Source: Cryptomeria japonica (lineage: Eukaryota; Streptophyta; Pinopsida; Cupressales; Cupressaceae). Taken from it: DNA of 64,000 bases. The first letter of the stretch is position 1. Every line of letters begins with the position of its first letter. The notes under the pieces were generated by a model. It worked only from the letters and a program-made list of their open reading frames with translations, had not been told where the DNA came from and searched no databases. The translations under genes and the position numbers were made by a program. Of this stretch, positions 1-12,655 are shown piece by piece. The stretch is from the NCBI RefSeq assembly GCF_030272615.1, contig NC_081409.1, positions 612,059,755 through 612,123,754 of the forward strand. The letters are read 5' to 3'.

Positions 1-2959
1 TTTGGAAAATGGAAATCTCAGCAATGATATTATATCTATTATTCCTCCTTTAGTATTTTTGGAAGACAATAAGATGTTGATGTCTCCCTTTTCCTTAGAA
101 GAATTTAAGAGTGTTGTCTTTGCCATGAATTTGGATAAAGCTCCGGGACCAGATGGTTTTACTCCTTTATTTTTTTAGAAATGTTGGGATTTTGTAGGAA
201 ATGATGTTTTATTGGCTCTCGAGGAAGCTAGGAGAAATAGGTTTGTTTTAAAAGAACTTAATATTAAAATAATTGCAATTATTCCTAAAAAAGAGGATAC
301 TAAGACTTTTGTTGACTTTTTCCCCATTGCTTTATGTAACACTGTGTATAAGATATTTACGAAGGTAATTTCCCTTAGGTTGGCAAAAATTCTACCTAGG
401 ATCATTTCATTGGAGCAAGGTAGTTTTGTTCCTCGAAGGGAGATGACAGAGGGTGCAAGTGTAGCACATGAGGTTCTACATTCTATTTCCACCCAAAGAA
501 CCCCGACCATGATACTTAAACTAGACATGATGAAAGCTTATGATAGAGTAGAGTGGGGGGCTTAATGTGTTGTTCTTGAGAAGTTAGGTTTTTCCAAGGC
601 CTAGATAAAATGGATTCGTGCATGTATTTCTTCTGCAAGATTCTCAGTTTTAATTAATGGTTCTCCTTGTGATTTTTTCTCTTCCTCTAGGGGTTTGAGA
701 TAGGGAGATCCCCTTTTTCCCTTTTTGTTTATTCTCCTAGTTGAAACCTTTAGTTGGGCTATTAGGGCTACTAAAGTGGGGGGGCTTTGGAAAGGTATAA
801 GGATTCAGAATATTCCCTAAAGTATTTCTCATTGTCTCTTTACACATGATACTCTATTATTTTGGACATGCTTCATTAGTTGAGGCAAAAGTTATTAAAG
901 GAATAATATAGAATTATGCATTATTTTTTGGTTAGAAAGTGAATGGTGATAAATCACAGATTTTCTTCTTTAATACATCACAACTGGCTCAACATAGGTT
1001 GCAATCTTTTTGGGGATTTGAGATTGGAAATATTCCATGTACTTACCTTGGGATTCCTTTCTTTATTAAACAGGATAAGATTGGTTTTTGGGATAACATT
1101 ATTTCGGTCATTTCTAAAAGAATTCTCTCATGGAATCATAGATGGTTAACTTTGGCAGGTAAAATTGTTCTCATCAAGTCTGTTTTGAATGTTGTTCCCA
1201 TATATCTCATGTCTATTTTGAAGTCTCCAAAAGAAGCTATTGTTAGTTTACAGGATACTCTTAGAGATTTTCTTTGGAACAATAATAAAGATGGTAAGAG
1301 AAAACTCCGTTTAGTTTCATGGGATAAGGTATGTTTGCCTAAGGAACTTGGGGGAACAAGAATTTGGAGTCTAGAGAATCAGAATTTAGCCTTAGGTGCT
1401 AAGTTGGTTTGGAAATTATATGACAAGCCTAGCTCCTTATGGGCACAGATTATGTTTGCCAAATATTTAAATAATGGACCGAGAGAGTACATTTTTAAAG
1501 TCTCAAATTTGCCTTCGGGTTCTGCTATTTGGAATTTCCTTTGTAAATGTAGATCAGTTATTTTGCCTCATCTCTCATGGATTGTACATAATGGTAGAAA
1601 GGTTAGATTTTGGGATGAAGTATGGAATGGACACACACCTCTGGTGAATATTAGGGATCGGTCTCCTTTGATCACTATTCTTTCCTCCCTTTGGGGTGTT
1701 TTTGTAGCAGATTATTTTGAAATTGTGACTAGTGGACCCCTTAAGCTCGCTAGATGGAAGTCGATTGATTTCTTAGATGTTGATCAAAGTATGAAATTAT
1801 ATTTTCAGAAGATTTTGGGGGGTAGAATTGTATTTCTTTCTAATTCCGAGGATGAACTTATTTGGACAAAGAATATTTCTGGTAAGTATATTGTTAAAGA
1901 TGGTTACAACTCTCTTATGGTTGCTAAAGATTTATCATCCTAGCCTTATAAGTTGTTTTGGCATTCGGCTTGTCTTCCCAAAGCTAGAGCCTTTGCTTGG
2001 TTGGCAGTTTAGGACAGAGTCCTTACAAGTATGAGACTGGATAGGCTTGGTATTACTATTGTTTTCCCTTGTGTCATTTGTAACAAAAATTTAGAATCTT
2101 CTTTACACCTATTCCTACATTGTGATTATGCTTATGAATGTTGGCAGTAGTTGTTTGAGAAGTTAAATATATCCTTTGTTATTGGTAAGGATCTCATTTC
2201 CCATTTTAGATCTTGGCCCTTTATGTTTGCCTCAACTTTTTATGCACATGCCTTTGGATCATATCTCCATCTATTGTGATTTGGAATGTTTGGCTAGAGA
2301 GAAACAACAAGATATTTAAGAAAACAAGTTCTCTTGTGTCTAAGGTTCTATTAAAAATTGAATCTTCAATCTCTGAGGTTGCTTTGTCATTTATTTATAA
2401 GAATATGAAAAATCTTACTTCTTTTTCACACTGGGATACTAGAGTTGCTAGAGTTTGGAAGATGTTGTCGGTTTTACCCTCTCATGGTTCAATTTTAAAA
2501 AAGAATGATGCAATAGGTAAGAGATGTTCTGCTAGATGGAAACCTCCTCTATAGGGGCACATTAAACTGAATTTTGATGGGGCCTCTCATGGTAACCCTG
2601 GGCCGACTAGGGTAGGCATGGTAATTTATGATCACAATGCAAATTTTATTTGAGCTAAGTGTCATGCTATTGGTTTTGAAACTAACAATTATGTAGAATT
2701 TCATGCTTTGTCTTTTGGATTGGATATGGCAATCTCTTTGGGAATTAAGGACTTAATAATTGAAGGTGATTCTATGGTGATTATTCAATGTGTTATGAAA
2801 AAGAAATCGAATTGTTGGAATTTGTAGTATATACTTGATCTCATTTTACAAAAATTAGAATTGTTTGAATCTTTCTTGTTATCCCATTGTTACAGAGAAG
2901 TTAATAAGATTGCAGATTATTTGGCAAGTTTAGCCATTGATTGCAATGCTAATCAGTGA
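1..2959 (+). pseudogene. LINE ORF2 remnant: reverse transcriptase, zf-RVT, RNase H
   Basis: ORF2 of L1-type LINEs nicks the target and copies the RNA by target-primed reverse transcription; the endonuclease part is outside the window. Visible in order: RT motif LDKAPGPDGF (about 136-165), the catalytic block LDMMKAYDRVEWG (523-561), a damaged active site reading FTHD where FADD is expected (about 838-850), the GLxxNxxKS-like block and thumb with YLGIPFF (about 930-1070), a zf-RVT-like cysteine/histidine segment (about 1950-2150), then an RNase H domain with LNFDGAS, YVEFHAL and IEGDSMVI (2570-2930). Several stops, including one after TPLFF near 177 and TAG at 1941-1943, and frame changes (frame of 939-1943 versus 2213-2959) show it is dead. 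The largest open piece is 939-1943. Confidence 0.88.
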
Positions 2960-3487
2960 GAGGTGGGTTTTGAGGAAATTCCTTCTAGGGTATGGGAAGG
3001 TTTGCAACAATAGTTATGTGATTTTCTTGAGTAATGTTGATGTAAAATTTTATGATGATAATTATTCCTGCTTTCCCCTTTCATTTCAAGTATTCATGTT
3101 CGTTGTCTATAGGAGAGTTTGATCTCATGGTATTTGATACAAAAGTGTTTTTCCAAAGGTTTTTTGATACTTTCTTTTTTGGCAGGAAGGTTTTTGGCTC
3201 ATGGGATTTGGCACAGGGCTTTGGAAAATCCTATCTTCTTCCATTGTTAGTAGTTGTGGAGTCTTCTTCCATTGATAGCAACTCTATGTAAAACTGATAT
3301 TATATGTGTTGTGACCACATTTTGTATGTGGTTTTGGGTGGGGTGTATAAACTGACCTGTTACATACTATAGGTTTATTTTATGAGCTATGACCGAAGGT
3401 TTTCTTCCTAGGGTTCTTTCCTCCGGTATGCTCTTTGAATCCTGTGTAGAAAATAAAAAACAATTAAAAATACTAATAAAAATGTTT

Positions 3488-3521
3488 AGTGGAATAATCC
3501 ACTTTTATTGAAAAAAAAAAA
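3488..3521 (+). other. LINE 3' end hairpin and A tail
   Basis: AGTGGA (3488-3493) and TCCACT (3498-3503) form a perfect 6-bp stem with loop ATAA, seven bases before an A11 run. A stem-loop close to the tail could be the element's RT recognition structure, as in LINEs with 3' stem-loops; that role is inference. Confidence 0.5.
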
Positions 3522-3522
3522 G

Positions 3523-5047
3523 AAACTAAATCCCAAGTTTGATTAGCAAGCAAAATATCATATTCTTCTTGCATAGCTTTTTGCCAATGAGGTTGATTTT
3601 TAGCTTGGTCAAATGAATTAGGATCATTTAAATTCATAATAGTAGACATCAAAGCATAATTGCAATAATTTATTCTTCTAGCCTTAAGTTTATCCATTCT
3701 AGCTAAATAATCACCACTTTCTTGAATCAAAGTCTTAAACCATTTAGGCTTCCTTTTAGAAGTAATAGAATCATCACTAGAAGAAGAATCATTAGGAGTG
3801 GAATTATCATGATCACCATCACTATCAATTTTAGAAATAGATGCATTAGGAGTAGGGTTGAGAGAAGAAGTAGGGTTTAGAGAAGGGGGTGTCTCCTCCA
3901 CAACCACAAACTTACTTTCAATAAATTCATTATCCTACACATTAGAACAATCATGAATACCATTTTCAGCAATACAAACATCTCTAGCAACTTTAACTTT
4001 GTTACTGATAGGATTGTAAACTCTATATGCTTTAGAATGTTCATCATAACCAACAAATATATATGAAGAAGATTTAGAATCTAATTTGTGCCTTTTTTTG
4101 TTTAGGTTTATGAACATAAGAAATGGAACCAAAAATCCTTAAATGCTTTAAATTGGGCTTTCTACCAAACCAAACTTCTTCAGGAGTTATATCCTTTAAG
4201 GCTTTGGTAGGTGTTCTATTAATAAGATAAGTAGCACAAGCTATAACTTCAGCCCAAAATTTATAATCTATATTCTTAGCATGCAATAAACATCTAGCTA
4301 TTTCAACAATGGTTATATGCTTCCTTTCTGCTACACCATTTTATTGAGGTGTATAGGGAATAGTAAGCTCATGTTTAATACCAAAAGATTTCAAATAACC
4401 ATTAAATACATTATTAATATATTCCTTACCATTATCAGTTCTAAGGATTTTAATCTTAAAACCAAATTGCCTTTCAACAAACATATGAAATTCAATAAAA
4501 ACATCAAGAACTTGATCCTTGCTATCAAGGAAATAGATCCAAGTTCTCCTAGAAAAATCATCAACAAATATAAGTGCATACCTTGATCCTTGGATGGAGG
4601 TATTCTCCATGGGTCCCAAAAGGTCACTATGAACGAGGTGAAATTTATAATTTTCCCTCCATGATTGACCATGAGGAAAGGGCTCCCTATGCATCTTACC
4701 ACTCATGCAACCTGTGCATACAATTTTAGAAGGAACAATGCTAGGCAATCCATCTACCATATTTGTTTTTTGCATCAAGGCAATATTATTAGAATTTATG
4801 TGGCCAAGTCTTTCATGCCAAACATTAAAATCAATGGTAGTAAGCAAAGAATACTTTGAACAAGCAAACTCATAAAATTTGAATAAGTTATCATTGTCCA
4901 TTTTAGCATTAGCAATAACTTGGTTATGCTTTGGATCAATGATATAACACATATCCTTATATAATTCAATCTTATAATCTTGGCAAAGCTTAGAAACATA
5001 AAGAAAATTTGATTTTAATTCAAGAACATAAAGAACATCATGTAATT
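3523..5047 (-). pseudogene. Copia (D) GAG_pre-integrase and integrase, truncated before RT
   Basis: Integrase inserts the cDNA copy into the genome. The HHCC zinc-binding region reads WHERLGH then CTGCMSGK (about 4725-4835). The catalytic triad is visible as VHSDLLGP (about 4630), LRTDNGKEY (about 4430) and NGVAERKH (about 4315-4338). A stop codon (4341-4343 region) lies just before NGVAERKH, where copia proteins normally have Q, which suggests CAA to TAA. A frame change at an A7 run near 4094-4100 splits KPKQKKAQ from the following KLDSKSSSYIFVGY block, and another stop lies at 3935-3937. The frame ends at the N-x-TWDLV motif, where the LINE begins. RT is not in the window. Confidence 0.87.
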
Positions 5048-8000
5048 TGTAGTACCCCTACTCGAATCAATTTCTAATCTCAATTAATCTTGGTTAGTTT
5101 ACCTTAATATAATGTTATAGTCAGATGTTTGATTTAACGCATAGTTGTTGATGTGGTTTTCACTCTAGTTGTATGCAAGTATTCGGTGTTCCTATTTCGT
5201 AGTATTATTATTGGGCTAACGCTTTCATTAAGTTTCTATATGTATGCATGTATGACTCTTGGTTGCAGGAAATTTCAGGTACAACACCGCATGAGTGCGA
5301 GGTTCGTCTTCACCTGAATTTGCAGGTTTGAGTGTACCTCTTTAATCCTTAGAGTTGGATTAGGTGGCCGTAAGACCTTGGTTGACCTTCGTCGTGCTCA
5401 AGTGAGCATCGTTAGTTGTCGTCGGTGTTCCCTTTTTGTTTGGGTTTGCGAGTCGTCTGTTTGGTTGACCTTCTCGATTTGCATGCTTGGTGTGCATGGT
5501 TAAATTGATTAATTAGTCCTTAGTAATTATTTTGATTATATATGTATTTGTGCATTAGAGATTAATGGACTAAAGTAATTGGGATTTCGTTATGCGATTT
5601 TCATTGATATTGGATTGCTCATTTTAGATTGGGAGTAAGTTCGATTAAATGACTGATTTTGAATATTAAATGCATTTTAGATATGCTGCTGAAAAAGAAA
5701 GTTTTGTATTTTATCGCAATAGATTTAATTGCATTCCATTGGCTTCTGAATTAGAAAGGCTAAATTGGATTAAATGAGAAAATCGATTTTGAATTGAAAA
5801 GCAAGTCAATTGTTGTTATAGTTAGAAAAGGATTAAATTTTGAGAATTATTTGTAAATAAGAATTTTAATTCCAAAAATGGAATTTTGGTCAACTCTTCC
5901 ATATAACCCAAAATTTGGGGAAAATTGGAGGATGGACATTTTGGAGAATTTTTGGTTGGAAAGAAATTTTGGAGATGAAATTTGGGGATTTTGGATGGAG
6001 AAGGAGGGTTTTGGTAGCTGGAGATTGGGACTCTTCAACAGATCTTGCCAAGAACGCGAGATCAGGTAGGATCTAATCCTCAATTTTAGTTATTGTATAA
6101 AATGGAAATGGGGGTTTGGATGTTTCATGCTATCTTGGTTCCAGATTCTCCATTGAATGCCATGCTTATGAACTGATTTAGTAAATTAATTAGCTTGGCT
6201 GGAAATGTATTTGAGGTGTTGTTAATTCCTCTATTCTTTTTGGGTGTTTGTAAAGGATGAAAAAAAAACCATCAAGAAATTATGACACCAAACACAGTTC
6301 GTTTAAACCGAACTTTTATTAAATCAAAATTCTTTATCAATTTTGTGCTGGGCATTTGTGTTATTTTCGGACTGGGCGTGTTTGTTTAACTGTTTGGGTT
6401 GGGGTTTGGAGGGCGGGGAGCGGAGCTCCACCCGCTCCTCCTCCCCTCCCCCGCTCGTCCCCCTTACTCCCTTCTCCCGCTCAGCAAACACAGCGGCCGC
6501 GGCCCACGATGGTGGCCGCAGGGTGCCGCAGGACCTACGGGCACCACCGTGGCGCCGCCTGCAGCTAGGGTTGGGCGCCCAGCCATCCCAGTTGGGAGAT
6601 GGGCCCCGCCCTCGCTTCCTTTTTTTTTAAATGTGTTTTTTTTTTAAAAAAAACATAGTTTTTAAAATGGTTTTTTTTAATGTATTTTTTTTTTTATCAA
6701 AAAAAAAAAAAATGCATATGATATTAATATCATTTTAATGTAAGTTATTTTAATGTTAAGTTTTATTTAGTTTCTTAATTATGATAAGGTGGCATCAATC
6801 TTGATAAATGTTAATTGGATATTGATTAATTTTATAATAGAGTTTATAGGTGAATTAATTATTCAATCTCATGTCATGACTTATGCTCTCTTTCTGATTA
6901 AGTTCTAAAACTGTTAATTTCGCAACTGAATATCATTGATTATATTTTGATTGATCTTGGATTAATAAATTTAGATTTTACCTTCTAGCTGATTAGAGCA
7001 TTTGGCTAATTGAGGTAGTATTGTGTAAAAACAAAATAGAATATTATGCTATTGGAAAATCATTGAAATACGATGTAATTACTAATTGATGATGTTAAAT
7101 ATTATCTTAGAACATATCATTTGAGTAATCGAGAAGTAAGTGAGATAATTTACCATTGATCATTAGAAACTGAAACGATATGCTTTTAGAAATGATTATC
7201 TTCTTTAGATCCTCTTTTTATAATTATATTTCTGTGATCCGTATTATGCATCTGGGTTTGAAAATACGAAACTGTAGAGGTCGGTTTTGGACCAGTATGT
7301 TAATGATGTTTTGTTGGAGATTAAATATCTTATTTATTTGATTAATGGTTGTCTGAATTTTATTAATATGAATTGGTTTAAAAACTCATTATGGCTTTAT
7401 ATGTCTGTTCAATGCTTTGGACCTTAGAGAGTTAGAAAACCAAGAACAACCTATTCCTAGATGAGATAGATAACTGTAATCGGATTTAGATCTTGTAGAA
7501 AACTTGATCGAATTTTAATGTTTAGATCAGTTCGGAAAGATTGTATCTGTTGAATATTCCTATGCGAGTTTAATTTCTGTATTCGCTTTTGATTATGAAA
7601 TGGCAAGTCGTGCTTGTTTTGATGGGACCCTGTCGTATGGAATGATTTGGGGTGCCTGTTTCAGTCCTCAATTCTGAGTTGACTGTTGTATTGGGATGTT
7701 GTCGTAGTTGGCCTTATCCTTTTGTGTGAGTCGAATGATGATTCGTGGTTGACCTTAGTTGGTCAGGTCTCTAGTTAGAGTACCGTCTGTAAGTGTTCAT
7801 CTTTGAGTCGTGTTTGACCTGATGGTTGTCTCTCCCTTCTTGAACTCCATTCATCTGACCATGTCTATTCCTTGGTTTTTGAGTTCATCTGAGTTTGGTC
7901 TAGTGTCGTATGGGAAAGTGGCTTTCGATTGGGGGCCGCGCCCAAAGTGGCTGCTGGGTAACCCGTCGAAAGTGAGTCTAATAAGTGATAACCTAACAGT

Positions 8001-9322
8001 AGATTAGAATGTAATCTCTAAGTAAGATAAATGTGCCTCACACATGGGACGAGTGCTATCATAGATTCGACATGCTGTGAGAAGGCCTGAAATGGCAAAC
8101 CACCATCCTTGTCTTCACGAGAGGATGTGTGGGTCCACATGAGACTTGGATGGGCTGGAAGCTCAGATTAGGTTGCTAGGGTAACCCAGTGTATGGGACC
8201 GGGACCTATGAAGACTTGCCATGGTAACCATACCAGGTTGTGTGATGACACTTGTCCCTACGTTCGCTAGTGTGTTGTCGTTTTGTCCTGTTAAGAGTAC
8301 CTTTGTGGGTCGTCCTTTTGTTTATGCCCTTGTGAGTGTCAGTTCATGTTAGACCTTGGGTGGTGATGGCTCAGTTTTGTGGATGCTCTTCTGGACCTTT
8401 GTTTTAGCTTTGATTATGTTCAGCTGGATCCTGTTCTTTTCAGGGATCGTTTATTGTATTATTGACCGAAGCAGTCATTTGTATATTGCTTATGTTTCGC
8501 CTTGATGGCTGGATTGTAATTGGTGTAACCTCTTGTATTCTTAACTTTATTAATTATCAGAGGGGTCTTGCAGTTGAGCAGACCCGGAGATGTAGCCCTT
8601 TAGGGGTGAACTCCGAGATCATTATGGTGTTATGTGATGTATTCTCTCATGTTTCCTTTATTCAGCTTTATCGTGTATGATTAGCTTATGTTAGAATGGT
8701 TAAGTGGATAAATGGAATTTAACTTTAAATGCTTATATTCAGTCCCTTCTTGAATGCCATGTGGATCGAATGCTTAAGTGGTTTAGATGAGATTTATCAT
8801 AGATGCCTGTATGTAATCGTCTTTTGAAATGCAATAAGTTGAAATAGGAAAGAATGTAACTTAGAGTAATAGAATATATTCAGTTGTTGTTAAGGAAATT
8901 AAGTATGCTTGAAAAGATCTCTTATGTTTATGATGAAATTCTAGTGTGTTAGAATATTAGATGTATGGCTTGTAATTTTAAATGAAAAGCTTGAATGAAG
9001 ATTATGAATAGATCTTAATGGATGAATCCTTGCTTGTGATTTATATTTCCATCTTTTGAAAGAAATTATCCTGATTAAGAATTATCTCGTTATTAAGATA
9101 ATCAGCTTATTGGATTAATTGTGTGAGTTAAGTGAATTGTGATATTTAAGTAATCTCATTGGGAAACTCTTTAGGTTTTAGTTGATGTCTTCCGCTATGT
9201 AATCTGAATCTTTGATATCTTGTTGTATCTTATGTGGTGTAACTTTTTTTAAAAAAAAATTATTGCACTCTATTCTTGTGTTTTGGCTTAATCCCTACGG
9301 GGTTTCCTGGCGGGGCATTACA
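5048..9322 (+). mobile_element. Element E: solo LTR, 4,275 bp, Ty3/gypsy-type ends
   Basis: The segment starts TGTAGTACCCC and ends GGGGCATTACA, an imperfect terminal inverted repeat, and is flanked by TAATT on both sides (5043-5047 and 9323-9327). The copia reading frame of D is interrupted exactly here and resumes outside. No second copy of either end, no primer site and no polypurine tract lie inside, and no long coding frame is present, so it is a solo LTR left by recombination between two LTRs. The ends match the TGTRRTGCCCC type of elements G and I. Orientation is taken from these ends. ORFs at 6343-6647 and 8462-8680 are chance frames. Confidence 0.85.
6400..6612 (+). other. GC-rich island inside LTR E
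   Basis: About 210 bases rich in G and C, with several CpG and the NotI-type site GCGGCCGC at about 6493, sit in an otherwise very AT-rich LTR, followed by T- and A-runs to about 6715. LTRs A and I hold a comparable GC-rich stretch. Short chance ORFs cover it in three frames, none with a recognisable protein. Confidence 0.6.
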
Positions 9323-10441
9323 TAATTTACCATTAGGAACATTGACATCACCAATAGCTTCTACTTTACAAGTATAATTGTTAGCAAGTTGGATAGGAAT
9401 ATTCGAAGTATTGAGATGCATAGAATCAAAAATTTATTTATGAGAAGTAACATGTTGAGATGCAACAGAATCAATAATCCATTCAAGAGGCTTTGAAACA
9501 TTGTAACTACAAGTAAATGCATGATGAGATGAATTACCATTATTATAACCTTTCTTATAATGAGGTTTATGTTGTTGATTATTTTGATTATTCTGGTTCA
9601 TGAGCTTTTTACCATTTTGCTTCTTAAAACAATTATTAGTCACATGACCATCCTTACCACAATACATACAATGGGACCTCTTAGAATAATTGTTCTTTTT
9701 ATTATTAATCGAATTGTTATTATAGGATTTAGAATGAAATTTATTATTAGAATAATGATTATTATGATTATTACTATTATTGGATTTAAAATGATTATTA
9801 TGATTTTGATTTTTAGACATAAAAGCATGTTCACTACTTTTAAGAGTACCAAACTGAAATAATTTAGCTTCCTCTTGACTTAATAAATTATGAAAAATAT
9901 CATGTTAATTGACTAGCTAAACTAGGAATAGCAAGCTAAGCATAAATATTAGTAATAAGTTGCTAAAATTGACAAGGAAGACATTTTTTAAGAATAAGAT
10001 GAATTAAACATATATCACCTAGGTTAACTGCTAAACCAGTTAATTGACTATTAATAGAATCAAACTTTAATAAGAATTCATCCATGGATTTAAAATCAGT
10101 ATACCTGACATCTTCGAGTTGATCTTGAAGCTGAATTTTTCGGGATTCATTTGAGCTATCATAAGTTTTTTTTAAAATTTCCCATGTTTCATGTGCTTTT
10201 GTACAATTTCCAATAAGAACATACAATTCAAGAACCATAGATATACCAATTAAACCAAGTCCTTCCTCATTTCGAGTCTTCCATCTGTCTTGGTCAACTT
10301 GAAGAGCAGTTGAAGCGGATCAGAGGTTTTATTAGTGGCAACATCCAAAGGGTTTTTGAAATGAAAAATGAATGAGATATGCGTTTTCCATGAATGATAA
10401 TTGAAACTATTTAATTTAATTTCCAAAATTGAAGTAGACAT
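9323..10441 (-). pseudogene. Copia (D) gag with zinc knuckle and start of protease
   Basis: Gag forms the virus-like particle; the protease cuts the polyprotein. The N-terminus at 10441 (MSTSILEIKLNSFNYHSWK) matches the start of plant copia gag proteins. The UBN2-type gag core lies at 9963-10238 (THETWEILKK-like block, read as AHETWEILKKTYD). An N-rich linker precedes a CCHC knuckle CMYCGKDGHVTNNC (about 9640-9680). The protease motif reads WIIDSVASQHVT where WIIDSGAS is expected, so the active-site Gly is replaced by Val. Stops separate the three open pieces. The frame runs into the E insertion at 9322. Confidence 0.87.
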
Positions 10442-11411
10442 TTACAAAATAAGCTTGAACAAATAATGGTTAGTATTTTAAAAAAATTACCCCTTTTTAA
10501 TTAAAAAACGAAAAATAAATAACCTCCTTGATTAAAAATTGAATCAAATTTTAATAATTAAAAAATTTATCAAGAAATATTATTTTCAATTTTTTTAATA
10601 ACAAATTTAAATTTAAAAACAAACATAAATTTTAATTAAACAAATTTATATTAAAAAAACTTTAAATCTTTATAATAACAAAATAAAACTCTTTATATTA
10701 ATAACTTTATTTAAAACTTTAAATTTTATTAAAAAAATTAAAATAAAATGAACTCAACGAAACTTTAGTTTTAAATAAACTTTTATAAAAAACTAAACTT
10801 TTTAAAGATTTAAACTTTTACATTAAATAATGGTAAACTTTATTTTATGTTACTTTTACTTTATTAAAAAACAACTTTTATATTAAATGAAGTAAACCTT
10901 AAGAAATGAAACTTTTATAACTAAACTAAACTTTTAAAGGAAACTAAACTTTTTAAAGATTTAAACTTTTACATTAAATAATAGTAAACTTTATTTTATG
11001 TTACTTTTACTTTATTAAAAAACAACTTTTATATTAAATGAAGTAAACCTTAAGATACTAAACTTTTAAAGGAAACTAAACTTTTTAAAGATTTAAACTT
11101 TTACATTAAATAATAGTAAACTTTATTTTATGTTACTTTTACTTTATTAAAAAACAACTTTTATATTAAATGAAGTAAACCTTAAGAAATGAAACTTTTA
11201 TAACTAAACTAAACTTTTAAAGGAAACTAAACTTTTTAAAGATTTAAACTTTTACATTAAATAATAGTAAACTTTATTTTATGTTACTTTCACTTTATTA
11301 AAAAACAATTTTTATATTAAATGAAGTAAATCTTAAGAAATGAAACTTTTATACGTGTAAGACTAAAGGCTTAGCTATTTAAAGATTAACCTTTATAATG
11401 AAAGAAAATGT
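10442..11411 (-). other. Leader DNA of copia D, no gene
   Basis: Very AT-rich DNA between the gag start and the insertion of A. It holds no coding frame. The right part is a tandem array listed separately. With 50037-50900 it makes an unusually long leader of about 1.8 kb. Confidence 0.6.
10791..11355. repeat. Tandem repeat, 151/132-bp units, 4 copies
   Basis: Units start at AACTAAACTTTTTAAAG at 10791, 10942, 11074 and 11225, so the periods are 151, 132 and 151 bases. The 132-base unit lacks the GAAACTTTTATAACTAAAC-like segment. Copies are near identical by eye, apart from a few changes in the last one. The array lies in the leader of copia D. Confidence 0.85.
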
Positions 11412-12339
11412 TGTCATGCCCAAACTTTTGGGTACAAATGGAATAATTTTTTTTTAAAACATGTCTTAATAAAACTAAGTTTGCTAAAATAATGCAGTAT
11501 CAAGTCTTGTCTTAACTATGTTTGAATTCTTCCTCAACTAAAGTTAATTTAAACAAATATATAAAGTAAGCGGGATAATCTAAAATTACATGTGGAAAAT
11601 TAACTCTCCAAAGAATTTATTATTATCTCATCAATTAATAAATAATAAATTCATTTAGGCAAAAACCCCTAAATTAATTGACAAGAGATATTATTAATCT
11701 CAATTAATCTTTCTAATCATTGAAGGAATTAATTAAATTAACTCTAGCAATTGGATTTTTAAATCCCATGATTTATTTTTACAATAAATATAATGTGTCT
11801 AAAATTTGACTAAAGGGCTAAATAAATCCATAATAAAAATTGCCCTATAAAGTTTAATCTCGACAAGCCTAGATTTAGGTGGACTACAATAATCCCCTAT
11901 GGCCAAATATCTTACAAAGGAATCGTTATAATTTCATAAAATATAAAGCTTTAAAGAATTAAAATTTAAACATCATATTCAAATGTTTATATAATCGTAT
12001 ATATATATATTCATTAAACACATATATATTTATATATGTGAATATTTATTTCTTAAACAAACATTATTATAAAAATACCCCATGTGCCTTAACTAAAATA
12101 TTATAAAATTACCGCCCCACCCACAACCCTATTTTTCTCTTTCATCTCATTGTCTTGCCCTAACCCTATTTTCGGGCTAGGGCTTAACTATGATATTCTT
12201 TTTTTTTTATGTGTGTGTGGGGTGTGTGTATGTGTGTGTGTTTTTTTTGCAGGGCAAGGGAGGCGGTGGCCATAGTTATCGGCGGCGGCCATGGAGGGAG
12301 GAGCGGAGGAGCAGAGGAGGGTTGAATGGGCGCCCGACG

Positions 12340-12495
12340 GGGGGCATCCCCGGATGCCACTGTGTTTCCCCACAATGGCGGCTGCGTGCCGCCCACTATG
12401 GGTAAACACAGTGGCAGTCGGGTGCCAACCACTGTGGTTGCCCATAGTGGCAGCCCTCGTGTCATCCACTGTGGGTAGCCACAGTGGTTCGGCCT
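12340..12495. repeat. Hairpin-unit array in left LTR of A, 4 units
   Basis: Four consecutive units of about 35-40 bp each contain a self-complementary core of the type CCACTGTGG ... CCACAGTGG, for example CCACTGTGGGTAGCCACAGTGG near 12465. They sit in a GC-rich stretch (about 12250-12500) preceded by GT-rich and T-rich runs. The matching place in the right LTR has six such units. Confidence 0.8.
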
Positions 12496-12556
12496 TCCTC
12501 GAAACCCTCGATATTTTTTTTTGCATATATATTTTTTAAAACATATTTAAAATACG

Positions 12557-12655
12557 AACAATGTATATATATATACATATACATATATATACATATACAT
12601 ATACATATATATATATATATACATATATACAGATATACATATATATATATATATT
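12557..12655. repeat. (TA)/(TACA) microsatellite
   Basis: A run of TA, ATAC and ATATAC units in the left LTR of A. The right LTR has a purer (TA)n run at about 46936-46982. Confidence 0.9.

Larger units (their letters stand above)
1..3521 (+). mobile_element. LINE (L1-like non-LTR retrotransposon), 5' part outside window
   Basis: No LTRs are present. A degenerate ORF2 with reverse transcriptase, zinc-finger and RNase H parts is followed by about 530 bases of 3' UTR, a short hairpin and an 11-base A tail (3511-3521). The sequence then switches abruptly to a copia polyprotein on the other strand, broken after its N-x-TWDLV motif between integrase and RT, so the LINE most likely inserted into copia element D. 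The 5' end and the left target-site duplication are outside the window. A C-terminal RNase H is typical of plant L1-type LINEs. Confidence 0.88.

Noticed and set aside
6343-6647. Overlapping GC-rich ORFs that look like a proline/arginine-rich protein
   Set aside because: They are three chance frames in the GC island of LTR E; no family, no conservation of a frame, and the site is inside an LTR.
12156-12182. CCCTAACCCTA-like sequence as telomere repeat
   Set aside because: Only two irregular units with an inverted partner in an LTR; plant telomeres are long TTTAGGG arrays.
12184-12540. ORFs on both strands over the GC island of LTR A
   Set aside because: The frames are by-products of the hairpin array; the other LTR of A does not keep the same frame.
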